A DNA stretch of 64,000 nucleotides, taken from NCBI GenBank assembly GCA_964456515.1, contig CAYVZP010000002.1, forward strand, positions 17,330-81,329, given 5' to 3'. The notes beneath the pieces were generated by a model, which searched no databases, was not told the origin of the DNA, and saw nothing but the letters and a program-made list of their open reading frames with translations. Of this stretch, positions 28,095-36,606 are shown piece by piece. Position 1 is the first letter of the stretch; each line of letters opens with the position of its first letter. This stretch comes from Azoamicus sp964456515. Its GTDB lineage: Bacteria; Pseudomonadota; Gammaproteobacteria; UBA6186; Azoamicaceae. The translations under genes were made by a program, and so were the position numbers.

Positions 28095-31000
28095 TTAAAT
28101 CTCTTCGTATTCCAATTCTATATTTAAACCAAGTGATAAAATTTCTTTTGATAATACATTAAACGCCTCTGGAATCCCAGGATCCATTTGATAATTACCA
28201 TTTATTATATTTTTATATATTTTTGTTCTACCAGTTATATCATCTGATTTAACAGTTAACATTTCCTGCAATGTATATGCCGCACCATATGCTTCCAAGG
28301 CCCACACTTCCATTTCACCAAATCTTTGCCCACCAAATTGCGCCTTACCACCTAATGGTTGTTGAGATATTAAACTATAAGACCCAGTTGCTCTAGCATG
28401 CATTTTATCATCTATTAAATGATTCAATTTCATTAAATATTGATAACCTATAGTTATATCATTATCAAACTTCAATCCAGATCTACCATCATATAATGCT
28501 ATTTTACCTGTTTTTGGCAGATTTGCTAAACTTAACATATTTTTAATATCATTTTCTTTAATTCCATCAAACGCAGGAGTTGCTATTGGTATTCCATGTT
28601 TTAAATTTTTAATAAATTGCCTTAATCTATTTTTAGAAAAATTTTTAATATCAATATTCTCAACTTTTAAATTATATATTTTTATCAAAATATCTTTGAT
28701 TTTATTATAATTTAAATCAAAATTCTTACTTAACAAATATATTTGTTCACCCAATTCTTTAACCGCCCATCCTAAATGAGTTTCAAAAACCTGACCAAGG
28801 TTCATTCTTGATGGCACGCCTAAAGGATTTAATATTACATCAATTGATTTACCATTTTTTAAATATGGCATATCCACGGCAGGAATAATAATTGAAACCA
28901 CTCCTTTATTTCCATGCCTACCAGATAATTTATCACCTACTTGTAACTGTTTTTTCATAGCAATAGACACTTTTACAATTTTAACCACTCCTGGCGGCAA
29001 ATCATCAGCATTTTTATATTTATTTTCTAACTGTTTTATTTTTTTTTTATATTTAATAGAAAATTTATTTAATTCCATTTTAATTAAATATATTTGCCAT
29101 TTAATTTTCTCATTATTAATTTTTAATTTTTTATAAGTATCAAAATCCATATCCAATATACTACAAACGGATAAATTTATATCACCTTTTATTATCAACT
29201 TTTTAATTTGATTAATTAATTCATATGTTAAAATATTTAATTTATAAGTATAATTTTTTTTATCTTTTTGTAATTTTATATCTTCAAGTTCCAAAGTTTT
29301 TTTATCTTTTTCCATACCATATCTATTAAATATTTGTATATCTATAACAGCACCAATAATACCAGTTGGCACTTTTAATGATGTATCATTCACATCCAAC
29401 GCTTTTTCACCAAAAATTGCATGCAATAATCGTTCCTCTGGAGTTATTTGATGTTCTGTTTTTTTTGTTACTTTACCAACTATAATATCACCAGTTTTAA
29501 CATGCGACCCTAATTTTATTATACCAAACTCATCTAAGTTTTTAATTAACTGTGTATTTATATTCGGTATATCTACAGTTATTTCTTCAGCACCCATTTT
29601 AAAATCGCGAACCACACATACTAATTCTTCTATATGTATACTTGTTAATTTATTATGTTTAATTATAGTATCTGATATTATTATAGAATCTTCAAAATTA
29701 TAACCATTCCATGACATAAATGCTATAAACATATTTTGACCTAATGCTAATTCACCCAAATCTGTAGATTGACCATCAGCTATTATATCATTTTTATTTA
29801 TTCTTTCACCAGGTTTTATTAACGGCTTTTGATTAATGCATGTGTTTTGATTTGATCTAATATATTTAATTAAATTATATATATCAATACCTGTTTCATT
29901 AGAATTAAATTCATTATCATTAACTTTAATTATTATTCTTGAAGCATCAACATTTTTAACAACACCACCTCTTTTTGCAAGAAGAGTTGTACCAACATCC
30001 ATGGCTATCATTTTTTCTATCCCAGTACCAATTAATGGTGTTTCAGGATTAAGCAACGGTGTTGCCTGTCGTTGCATATTTGACCCCATTAACGCTCTGT
30101 TTGCATCATTATGTTCTAAAAATGGTATTAATGAAGTTGAAATAGAAATAATTTGTTTAGGAGAAATATCCATATATTTCACTCTATCATGTGTTGCAAC
30201 TATAAATTCATTTCTAAATCTACAGGAATTTTGATTACCAATTAACAATCTAGTATTTGTATCAATTTTAGAAAACGCTTGAGCTATCACAACATTGCTT
30301 TCATCATTAGCTGTTAAATATTTAATTTCATCAGTTATATCTGTTTGTTTAACAACAAAATATGGTGTTTCTATAAAACCATATCTATTAATCCTAGAAT
30401 ATATTGTCAATGAATTTATTAAACCAATATTTGGTCCCTCTGGAGTTTCTATAGGACAAATTCTGCCATAATGTGTATTATGAACATCTCTAACATCAAA
30501 ACCAGCGCGCTCTCTACTTAAACCGCCAGGACCTAAAGCAGATAAACGTCGTTTATGCGTGATTTCTGACAATGGATTAATTTGATCCATAAATTGTGAC
30601 AACTGACTTGAACAAAAAAACTCCCTAATAGCTGTGGAAATTAATTTTGTATTTATTATATCTTGCGGTCTTAAATTTTGATTATCTGTTGCAGATAACT
30701 TTTCTTTAATTGATTTTTCCATTCTAGTAAATGACGTTTTAAAAATATTAATCATAATCTCACCAATGCTTCTAACACGCCTATTACTTAAATTATCTAT
30801 ATCATCTACAACATCTGTATCATTTTTTATATCTATTAACCTTTTTATTATTAAAACTATATCTTGTCTAGATAATATTAATTTAGTAATATTTGAATTA
30901 AGTTTTTCATTAATTTTTATTCTACCAATTCTAGATAAATCATATTTTTCTTTATTAAAAAAAAGATTGTTTATAGTATATTTAGCAGATTCTTTTGTAG

Positions 31001-32093
31001 CAGGTTCTCCTGGTCTTAATATTCTATGAATCTCTAACAATGCCTGCGTTTTTGTTTTAATTGTATCAGCTGTTAAAGTGTTTTTTATATATAATGAAAA
31101 AATTTCATTATCAATCTCTGTTATATAAATAATTTTAATATTATTAATTTTAATAATATCTAATACTATATTATCTATTTTCGTATTTTCTTTTATTATA
31201 ACTTTATTAGTTACAATATTAATAATATCATTGGCTATTATACATCCAATTATTTTATTAAATGATGTTCGTATATATTTTTTTCTAGTTCTAAGATAAT
31301 TATATTTTTTTATTTTTGCTAATGTCATAGATGGAATAATAATATATTGTTTTTTAAAATATATTTTTACTTTTTTTAAAAAAATATTTAACATATCTTG
31401 TCGATCTATATTTAACGCTCTAAGCAATGTTGTAATATAAACCTTTTTTTTTTTATCCATACGTATAAATATACAATCTTTTGAATCAAATTCAAAATCC
31501 ACCCACACTCCTTTAAGTGGTATTATTTTTGCCGTATAAAAAGGTTTGCTCACCGAACTTGTTCGCGCTTTATCAATTTCAAAATATAATCCAGGCGATT
31601 TATGTAACTGCGATACAACAACACGCTCGGTTCCATTTATTATAAATGTTCCCTTTCCTGTTATTAATGGTATATCTAACATATATATTTCAGAAACCGT
31701 AGATTCTAAACCACTATTATTATTATCATCAATATTATTATCACACCCAGGAATTGATTTGGTATCATTATTTAACCGTATTTTAATTTTCAATGGAGCA
31801 GAATATGTTAATCCACGCACCTTACATTCCAATGGATTAAATATACATTTACCCAAAGAATAACTTATGTATTCTAATTGAATGTTTTTATTATTACTAT
31901 ATATTGGAAATGTTTTTTCAAACAATGTTTCCAATTTTGATTTATTTTTTCTAGTTCTATTTATAAAATCATAATACGATTTCAATTGCATATAATAGAG
32001 ATGAGGAATTCTTAAATATTCCCCGCATTCTCCAAAATTTACACGCAATCTTTTTTTATCTGTATATGACAATAATTTATCTTCATTTATCAT
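28095..32093 (-). CDS. rpoB: RNA polymerase beta subunit
   Basis: 1332 residues (E. coli 1342), complete. The rifampicin-region core FCSSQLSQFMDQINPLSEIT and THYGRICPIETPEGPNIGL are visible. So are the C-terminal catalytic contacts RFGEMEVWALEAYGAAYTLQ and SDDITGRTKIY. Within the rifampicin region two positions differ from the E. coli sequence (FFGSS to FFCSS, MDQNNP to MDQINP). Lysine- and asparagine-rich tracts occupy the lineage-variable insertions. The gene follows rplL after 24 bases in the standard rplJL-rpoBC order. Confidence 0.98.
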   Translation of the reverse strand: MINEDKLLSYTDKKRLRVNFGECGEYLRIPHLYYMQLKSYYDFINRTRKNKSKLETLFEKTFPIYSNNKNIQLEYISYSLGKCIFNPLECKVRGLTYSAPLKIKIRLNNDTKSIPGCDNNIDDNNNSGLESTVSEIYMLDIPLITGKGTFIINGTERVVVSQLHKSPGLYFEIDKARTSSVSKPFYTAKIIPLKGVWVDFEFDSKDCIFIRMDKKKKVYITTLLRALNIDRQDMLNIFLKKVKIYFKKQYIIIPSMTLAKIKKYNYLRTRKKYIRTSFNKIIGCIIANDIINIVTNKVIIKENTKIDNIVLDIIKINNIKIIYITEIDNEIFSLYIKNTLTADTIKTKTQALLEIHRILRPGEPATKESAKYTINNLFFNKEKYDLSRIGRIKINEKLNSNITKLILSRQDIVLIIKRLIDIKNDTDVVDDIDNLSNRRVRSIGEIMINIFKTSFTRMEKSIKEKLSATDNQNLRPQDIINTKLISTAIREFFCSSQLSQFMDQINPLSEITHKRRLSALGPGGLSRERAGFDVRDVHNTHYGRICPIETPEGPNIGLINSLTIYSRINRYGFIETPYFVVKQTDITDEIKYLTANDESNVVIAQAFSKIDTNTRLLIGNQNSCRFRNEFIVATHDRVKYMDISPKQIISISTSLIPFLEHNDANRALMGSNMQRQATPLLNPETPLIGTGIEKMIAMDVGTTLLAKRGGVVKNVDASRIIIKVNDNEFNSNETGIDIYNLIKYIRSNQNTCINQKPLIKPGERINKNDIIADGQSTDLGELALGQNMFIAFMSWNGYNFEDSIIISDTIIKHNKLTSIHIEELVCVVRDFKMGAEEITVDIPNINTQLIKNLDEFGIIKLGSHVKTGDIIVGKVTKKTEHQITPEERLLHAIFGEKALDVNDTSLKVPTGIIGAVIDIQIFNRYGMEKDKKTLELEDIKLQKDKKNYTYKLNILTYELINQIKKLIIKGDINLSVCSILDMDFDTYKKLKINNEKIKWQIYLIKMELNKFSIKYKKKIKQLENKYKNADDLPPGVVKIVKVSIAMKKQLQVGDKLSGRHGNKGVVSIIIPAVDMPYLKNGKSIDVILNPLGVPSRMNLGQVFETHLGWAVKELGEQIYLLSKNFDLNYNKIKDILIKIYNLKVENIDIKNFSKNRLRQFIKNLKHGIPIATPAFDGIKENDIKNMLSLANLPKTGKIALYDGRSGLKFDNDITIGYQYLMKLNHLIDDKMHARATGSYSLISQQPLGGKAQFGGQRFGEMEVWALEAYGAAYTLQEMLTVKSDDITGRTKIYKNIINGNYQMDPGIPEAFNVLSKEILSLGLNIELEYEEI

Positions 32094-32117
32094 ATAATAA
32101 TTTATACCATTTTTTTA

Positions 32118-32377
32118 TTATTTAATATCTATTTTTGCGCCAATAGATTCTAGATCTGATTTTATTTTCATAGCTTCATCTTTTGATANNNNNNNNNNNN
32201 NNNNNNNNNNNNNNNNNNNNNNNNNNNNNNNNNNNNNNNNNNNNNNNNNNNNNNNNNNNNNNNNNNNNNNNNNNNNNNNNNNNNNNNNTTAACTTCTATT
32301 TCTTTTATTAAATCCATTAAATCAACTATATTCATTTTTGATAGCGCTTTTATTATATCATCATTTTTCATAGACAT
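32118..32377 (-). CDS. rplL: 50S ribosomal protein L7/L12 (interrupted by assembly gap)
   Basis: The N-terminal part (32289-32377) reads MSMKNDDIIKALSKMNIVDL, the dimerisation and L10-binding domain. The C-terminal end (32118-32188) reads DEAMKIKSDLESIGAKIDIK before a TAA stop at 32118-32120, matching the family ending. The two flanks are in different frames if the 100 N bases are taken literally: 160 known bases plus 100 is not a multiple of three. A normal L7/L12 of about 121 residues would need roughly 200 missing bases, so the N run is a placeholder. The gene is very likely intact in the organism. L7/L12 forms the flexible stalk that recruits translation GTPases. Confidence 0.93.
32189..32288. 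other. Assembly gap of exactly 100 N
   Basis: One hundred ambiguous bases inside rplL. The round number and the frame conflict of the flanking coding parts show that the true length is unknown; coding length suggests about 200 bases. Confidence 0.99.
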
Positions 32378-32904
32378 AGCTTATCTCCTTCTAAATTTTT
32401 AATTATTTTATTCAATAGTATTATTAATTTTACACCAGATACTTTCAAGAGTTTTATTAATCTTACTAAAGGTGTTCGTAAAATCACAATTATTTTAATC
32501 AATGCATTTTTTTCACTTGGCATATTTAAAATATAATTTATTTTATTATTTAAATAAAGTTTACCATATAAACATATTGAATTAATTTTTATATTAATAT
32601 CATTTTTATTAAATTTCTTTAAAATTTTTATTGGTTCTTTTATTTCATTACTAAATAATATTAATTGTTGCCCTGAAAGCTGTTTTAATAACGGCTCATT
32701 CCGTGTATTCATTATAGCTTTTTTTACCAATGTGTTTTTAATTAAAATTAATTTTATATTACTTTTAGTTAATACGTGTCTTAACTCTTTTAATTTTAAT
32801 GATTTTACATAAGCAAATTGTATCATAACTGTTAAAATTGAATTATCTGCCATTTGTTTAATACTAGTTACTATATTTTGTTTTTTTATAATATTTGTTT
32901 TCAT
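32368..32904 (-). CDS. rplJ: 50S ribosomal protein L10
   Basis: Base of the ribosomal stalk, carrying L7/L12 dimers on its C-terminal helix. Family features are SILTVMIQFAYVKSLKLKEL (helix), TKSNIKLILIKNTLVKKAI and the glycine-poor QLSGQQLILFS stretch. The open frame allows ATG 32925, which overlaps rplA by seven bases, or ATG 32904. The second (178 residues) is chosen because the first seven residues (MLKLKKK) have no family counterpart, though neither has a good ribosome site. The stop overlaps the rplL start by ten bases, implying translational coupling. Divergence from relatives is strong, but synteny with rplA and rplL leaves little doubt. Confidence 0.93.
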   Translation of the reverse strand: MKTNIIKKQNIVTSIKQMADNSILTVMIQFAYVKSLKLKELRHVLTKSNIKLILIKNTLVKKAIMNTRNEPLLKQLSGQQLILFSNEIKEPIKILKKFNKNDINIKINSICLYGKLYLNNKINYILNMPSEKNALIKIIVILRTPLVRLIKLLKVSGVKLIILLNKIIKNLEGDKLCL

Positions 32905-32918
32905 TTTTTTTTTTAATT

Positions 32919-33611
32919 TTAACAAATTATTGAATCTGTATTTATTTTAATTCCAGGCCCCATTGTTGTTGACAATGTAATAGTTTTTATATTAATATTT
33001 TTACAATTTTTTGGTTTCTGATTTTTAATATCTAAAATTAATTTTTCTATATTACTTTTAATTTCATTAACATTTAAATTTATTTTACCTATAATGGAAT
33101 TAATATTATGATTTTTATCAGATTTATATTTAACATAATTTTTTTTAAATATTTTAATTGCTTCTTTTATATTTGTAGTTATTGTTCCATATTTTACATC
33201 TGGCATTATTTTTTTTGAACTTAAAACCTTGCTTATTTTACCAAATTTAATTACACATGACGGAGTTGTAAGTAATATATCAAAATTTATATTTTGTTTA
33301 TTTATATTTTGAAATGTATTATTATCAAATATAATATAATCATTTTTATTAATATCTACATCACTTATATTGTCTGAATAAATAGCTATTTTATTACTTT
33401 TTTTTATAAAATATGGTAATGTAGAATAACCTTTAATTATCATTTTTTTTTTTGGTGTAATATTTAAATTAATAGCAGCCTCTAAGCTTTCATTAAATTT
33501 TTTATTAGTTAATTCTTTTAATATAGTGATTGCTTCATTAAATGAATATATCTTGTTTCTATCAAACTTAGAATTAATATATTTATTTTTTTTATTTTTT
33601 TTCATACTCAT
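32919..33611 (-). CDS. rplA: 50S ribosomal protein L1
   Basis: Protein of the mobile L1 stalk, which helps release deacylated tRNA; 230 residues, normal size. Recognisable segments are YSFNEAITILKELTNKKFNE at the N terminus, MPDVKYGTITTNIKEAI and the C-terminal TITLSTTMGPGIKINTDSI (family T-M-G-P-G). The middle domain is asparagine- and lysine-rich and divergent. It overlaps rplK by four bases. In E. coli L1 represses the rplK-rplA mRNA; no matching RNA structure was found here. Confidence 0.95.
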   Translation of the reverse strand: MSMKKNKKNKYINSKFDRNKIYSFNEAITILKELTNKKFNESLEAAINLNITPKKKMIIKGYSTLPYFIKKSNKIAIYSDNISDVDINKNDYIIFDNNTFQNINKQNINFDILLTTPSCVIKFGKISKVLSSKKIMPDVKYGTITTNIKEAIKIFKKNYVKYKSDKNHNINSIIGKINLNVNEIKSNIEKLILDIKNQKPKNCKNINIKTITLSTTMGPGIKINTDSIIC

Positions 33612-34042
33612 TTTTCCTCAATTGTTATCCCCATACTTTTTGCAGTACCTATTATTGTATTAATGCTAGCCTGTTCAGAGTTTATAAATAAATCATTTTT
33701 TTTTTTATCAACTATTTCTTTAATTTGACTAATTGTTATCTTAGCAATTTTATTTTTATTAGGAAAACTACTACCCTTTGTTATATTAAGTATATTTTTT
33801 ATCAAGCTTGAGGTTATTGGCGTTTTAATAATAAAATCAAAACTTTTATCTGAATATATTGTAATTATTGTTGTAACCATCGTGCCCTTTTGTAACCCAT
33901 TTTTAGTAGTTTTATCATTAAATTCTTTACAAAATTTCATAATATTTATTCCTTTTGCTCCTAATGCAGGTCCTATTGGTGGACTTGGAGTAGCCTCACA
34001 TGCTTTAATTTGTATTTTTATTTTAGATATTTGTTTTTTCAT
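33608..34042 (-). CDS. rplK: 50S ribosomal protein L11
   Basis: Protein of the GTPase-associated centre, 144 residues. The thiostrepton-region signature IKACEATPSPPIGPALGAKG is intact, followed by NIMKFCKEFNDKT. The C-terminal rRNA-binding part ends in STIIGTAKSMGI-like sequence (here NTIIGTAKSMGITIEE). Standard neighbours are nusG upstream and rplA downstream, with a four-base overlap. Confidence 0.97.
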   Translation of the reverse strand: MKKQISKIKIQIKACEATPSPPIGPALGAKGINIMKFCKEFNDKTTKNGLQKGTMVTTIITIYSDKSFDFIIKTPITSSLIKNILNITKGSSFPNKNKIAKITISQIKEIVDKKKNDLFINSEQASINTIIGTAKSMGITIEEK

Positions 34043-34057
34043 TATATAATTCTTAAT

Positions 34058-34585
34058 TTACATTTTTTCAACTTGATTAAATTTTAAATCAATAGGTGTT
34101 GATCGTCCAAAAATTAAAACCCCTATACATAATTTGTTTTTATTATAATTAATTTCTTCTACAGTACCATTAAAATCAGAAAATGGTCCATCAATAACAT
34201 TTACCAATTCTCCAATTTCAAAAGTTTTTTTAGGCTTAGGTTTAAAAGAACTTTCCTTAATATATTGTATTATTATATCTACTTCCTCATTACTAATAGG
34301 TATAGGAGTTCCATCACTATTACTTATAAATCTAATAACATTAGATATATGTTTTATTAAAAACCAAACATCATACACCATTTCCATGTGTATTAATATA
34401 TAACCCGGAAAAATACGTCGTTTACTTTGTTCTGTTGTTTCATCTTTAATTTCTATTATATCCTCTGTAGGAATTAATATCTCACTAACTAAATGTGTTA
34501 ACTTATCGTTAATAAGATAGGCTTCAATTATATCTTTAATCTTATATTCCCTGTTTGAAATTACATGCACGACATACCATTTCAT
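34058..34585 (-). CDS. nusG: Transcription elongation/termination factor NusG
   Basis: 175 residues, full length. The NGN domain shows MKWYVVHVISNREYKIKDII and SKRRIFPGYILIHMEM. The KOW domain shows VNVIDGPFSDFNGTVEEIN. NusG binds the beta' clamp and, through the KOW domain, contacts Rho or ribosomal protein S10. Rho is also encoded in this window, so Rho-dependent termination can be assisted. It overlaps the secE stop by four bases. Confidence 0.97.
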   Translation of the reverse strand: MKWYVVHVISNREYKIKDIIEAYLINDKLTHLVSEILIPTEDIIEIKDETTEQSKRRIFPGYILIHMEMVYDVWFLIKHISNVIRFISNSDGTPIPISNEEVDIIIQYIKESSFKPKPKKTFEIGELVNVIDGPFSDFNGTVEEINYNKNKLCIGVLIFGRSTPIDLKFNQVEKM

Positions 34586-34776
34586 AATATATTGGAAATA
34601 ATATAAGTGAAAATTGAATCAATGATCCATAACACCAAACTTGTTAACAACAATATAATCATTATTATCAAAGTTGATTGATTGATCTCTTTTTTGTTTG
34701 GCCATGAAATATTTTTTATTTCATGTTTTATTTCTTTAATTATAAAGTATATATTATTTTTGTTTAAAAAATGCAT
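34582..34776 (-). CDS. secE: Preprotein translocase subunit SecE
   Basis: Single-span essential partner of SecY, 64 residues (short form without the first two helices of E. coli SecE). EIKHEIKNISWPNKKEINQS is the signature amphipathic helix, followed by one transmembrane segment of about 22 hydrophobic residues. Position before nusG is the universal one. Its presence fits the Sec-type signal peptide seen on ModA. Confidence 0.93.
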   Translation of the reverse strand: MHFLNKNNIYFIIKEIKHEIKNISWPNKKEINQSTLIIMIILLLTSLVLWIIDSIFTYIISNIL

Positions 34777-34822
34777 AGTATGTTAATTTATATTTTAAAT
34801 ATTTTTAATTTTTTTTTTAATA

Positions 34823-34895
34823 CAGGCCAGAAGGGAATCGAACCCCCAACCTACGGTTTTGGAGACCGACGCTCTACCATTTGAGCTACTGACCT
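34823..34895 (-). tRNA. tRNA-Trp (anticodon CCA)
   Basis: Acceptor AGGTCAG/CTGGCCT with two G-U type pairs, D arm GCTC-AAATGGTA-GAGC, anticodon loop CTCCAAA, T arm GGGGG-TTCGATT-CCCTT. Discriminator G, no CCA. It lies between tuf and secE on the same strand, a placement seen in many proteobacteria. Confidence 0.95.
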
Positions 34896-34901
34896 TTTGT
34901 G

Positions 34902-36092
34902 TTAATTTAAAATTGAAGATACAATACCTGCCCCAACTGTTTTACCACCTTCACGTATTGCAAATCTTACACCAACTTCCAAAGCTACTGGTGATATTAA
35001 ATTTATTTCCATATTTGTTGAATCGCCAGGCATAATCATCTTCACATTGTTAGGCAACTTCATTTCCCCAGTAACATCTGTGGTTCTAAAATAAAATTGT
35101 GGCTTATAACCTGAAAAAAACGGATTATGTCTACCACCCTCATCTTTATTTAACACATAAATTTCAGCTCTAAAATTTTTATATGATTTTATACTATTTA
35201 TTTTAGCTAACACCTGACCACGTCTTACATCTTCTTTTTTTGTACCACGTAACAATACACCAACATTATCACCAGCCCTTCCTTCATCTAAAATTTTTCT
35301 AAACATTTCTATACCAGTACATGTTGTTTTAAAAGTATCTGTTATACCAACCACTTCAATTTCATCATTAATTTTTATAACACCTCTTTCTATACGACCT
35401 GTAACAACAGTACCTCTTCCAGAAATCGTAAAGACATCTTCTATAGGTAATAAAAATGGTTTATCTATACTTCGTTTTGGAATTTTAAAATAAGAATCCA
35501 TAGCCTTCACTAAGTTGTCTATAGACGTTTCACCTAAATCAGTTTTTTTTCCATTTAACGCTGCTAAAGCAGAACCATTAATTATAGGAACATCATTACC
35601 TGGAAAATCATATTTTATTAATAATTCTCTTACTTCTAATTCAACTAATTCTAATAATTCTGGATCATCTACTAAGTCAGCTTTATTTAAAAAAACAATA
35701 ATATTTGGCACGCCAACCTGTCTTGCTAATAATATATGTTCACGTGTTTGAGGCATTGGACCATCTGCGGCAGATACAACTAATATAGCACCATCCATTT
35801 GAGCTGCTCCAGTTATCATATTTTTCACATAATCTGCATGACCAGGACAATCAACATGTGCATAATGCATTTTCTCAGACTGATATTCAACATGAGCTGT
35901 AGCTATTGTTATACCTCTTTCTTTTTCCTCTGGAGCTGAATCTATATCACCATAATCTTTAAACTCACCACCAAATTTTACTGATAAAAATTTTGTTATT
36001 GCTGCAGTTAAAGTTGTTTTACCATGATCAACATGTCCTATAGTTCCTACATTTATATGTGGTAATTTTCTTTCAAATTTTAATTTAGCCAC
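34902..36092 (-). CDS. tuf: Elongation factor Tu
   Basis: GTPase delivering aminoacyl-tRNA to the ribosome, 396 residues, full length. The G motifs are GHVDHGKT, DCPGHAD and NKAD. RGITIATAHVEYQ is switch I. The conserved C-terminal MIMPGDSTNMEI and FAIREGGKTVGAGIV are present. AGGAG precedes the ATG in a strong ribosome site. It is the best-conserved protein in the window and follows four tRNA genes, as with tufB in E. coli. Confidence 0.98.
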   Translation of the reverse strand: MAKLKFERKLPHINVGTIGHVDHGKTTLTAAITKFLSVKFGGEFKDYGDIDSAPEEKERGITIATAHVEYQSEKMHYAHVDCPGHADYVKNMITGAAQMDGAILVVSAADGPMPQTREHILLARQVGVPNIIVFLNKADLVDDPELLELVELEVRELLIKYDFPGNDVPIINGSALAALNGKKTDLGETSIDNLVKAMDSYFKIPKRSIDKPFLLPIEDVFTISGRGTVVTGRIERGVIKINDEIEVVGITDTFKTTCTGIEMFRKILDEGRAGDNVGVLLRGTKKEDVRRGQVLAKINSIKSYKNFRAEIYVLNKDEGGRHNPFFSGYKPQFYFRTTDVTGEMKLPNNVKMIMPGDSTNMEINLISPVALEVGVRFAIREGGKTVGAGIVSSILN

Positions 36093-36123
36093 AGAAATTT
36101 TCTCCTCATATTATTTTTTTAAA

Positions 36124-36195
<72 letters not shown>

Positions 36196-36208
36196 TATTT
36201 AAATCATT

Positions 36209-36279
36209 AGCGGATAATGGGAATCGAACCCACGTTATTAGCTTGGAAGGCTAAAGTTTTACCATTAAACTACATCCGC
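36209..36279 (-). tRNA. tRNA-Gly (anticodon UCC)
   Basis: Acceptor GCGGATG/TATCCGC, D arm GTTT-AATGGTA-AAAC, anticodon loop CTTCCAA in TTAGC/GCTAA. No CCA. Equivalent to glyT in the tuf cluster. Confidence 0.95.
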
Positions 36280-36306
36280 CAATTTTTTTTATTCAAAAAC
36301 ATTTTT

Positions 36307-36391
36307 TGGAGGAGGCAGGATTCGAACCTGCGTAGATCTTACGATCATCAGATTTACAGTCTGCTCCCTTTGGCCGCTCGGGCACTCCTCC
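36307..36391 (-). tRNA. tRNA-Tyr (anticodon GUA)
   Basis: Type II tRNA with a long variable arm. Acceptor GGAGGAG/CTCCTCC, anticodon loop CTGTAAA in GCAGA/TCTGA, T arm GCAGG-TTCGAAT-CCTGC. Discriminator A, no CCA. Equivalent to tyrU. Confidence 0.95.
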
Positions 36392-36429
36392 TATATTCTA
36401 TTTTTATGTAAAAAAAAATAAATCAAACT

Positions 36430-36502
36430 AGCTGACGATAGGAATCGAACCTACTACCTGCTGATTACAAGTCAGCTGCTCTACCTAATGAGCTACGTCA
36501 GC
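36430..36502 (-). tRNA. tRNA-Thr (anticodon UGU)
   Basis: Acceptor GCTGACG/CGTCAGC, anticodon loop CTTGTAA in GCTGA/TCAGC, T arm GTAGG-TTCGATT-CCTAT. No CCA. First gene of the thrU-tyrU-glyT-thrT-tuf order preserved from free-living gammaproteobacteria. Confidence 0.95.
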
Positions 36503-36536
36503 TTTTATTTTATATGTTTGTTATTTTTACATTCTT

Positions 36537-36565
36537 ATAATATCATTTTATTAAATAATTATCAA
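36537..36565 (-). promoter_or_regulatory. Candidate sigma70 promoter for the tRNA-tuf operon
   Basis: Minus strand TTGATA (36560-36565), a 17-base spacer and TATTAT (36537-36542), in the 104-base divergent spacer between tRNA-Thr(UGU) and ileS. Transcription would start about 28 bases before the first tRNA. Both hexamers match the consensus at five of six positions. Confidence 0.6.
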
Positions 36566-36606
36566 TTTTAAACTTAAAAATATTTAAATTGATTTAAAGG
36601 ATTTTC

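Noticed and set aside
32168..32377. L7/L12 frame translated through the N run with a short false C terminus
   Set aside because: The end in that frame has no L7/L12 similarity, while another frame carries the proper ending to 32118.
36217..36411. Open frame across tRNA-Gly and tRNA-Tyr
   Set aside because: Complementary to structural RNA genes; the peptide is a typical artefact of reading tRNAs as protein.
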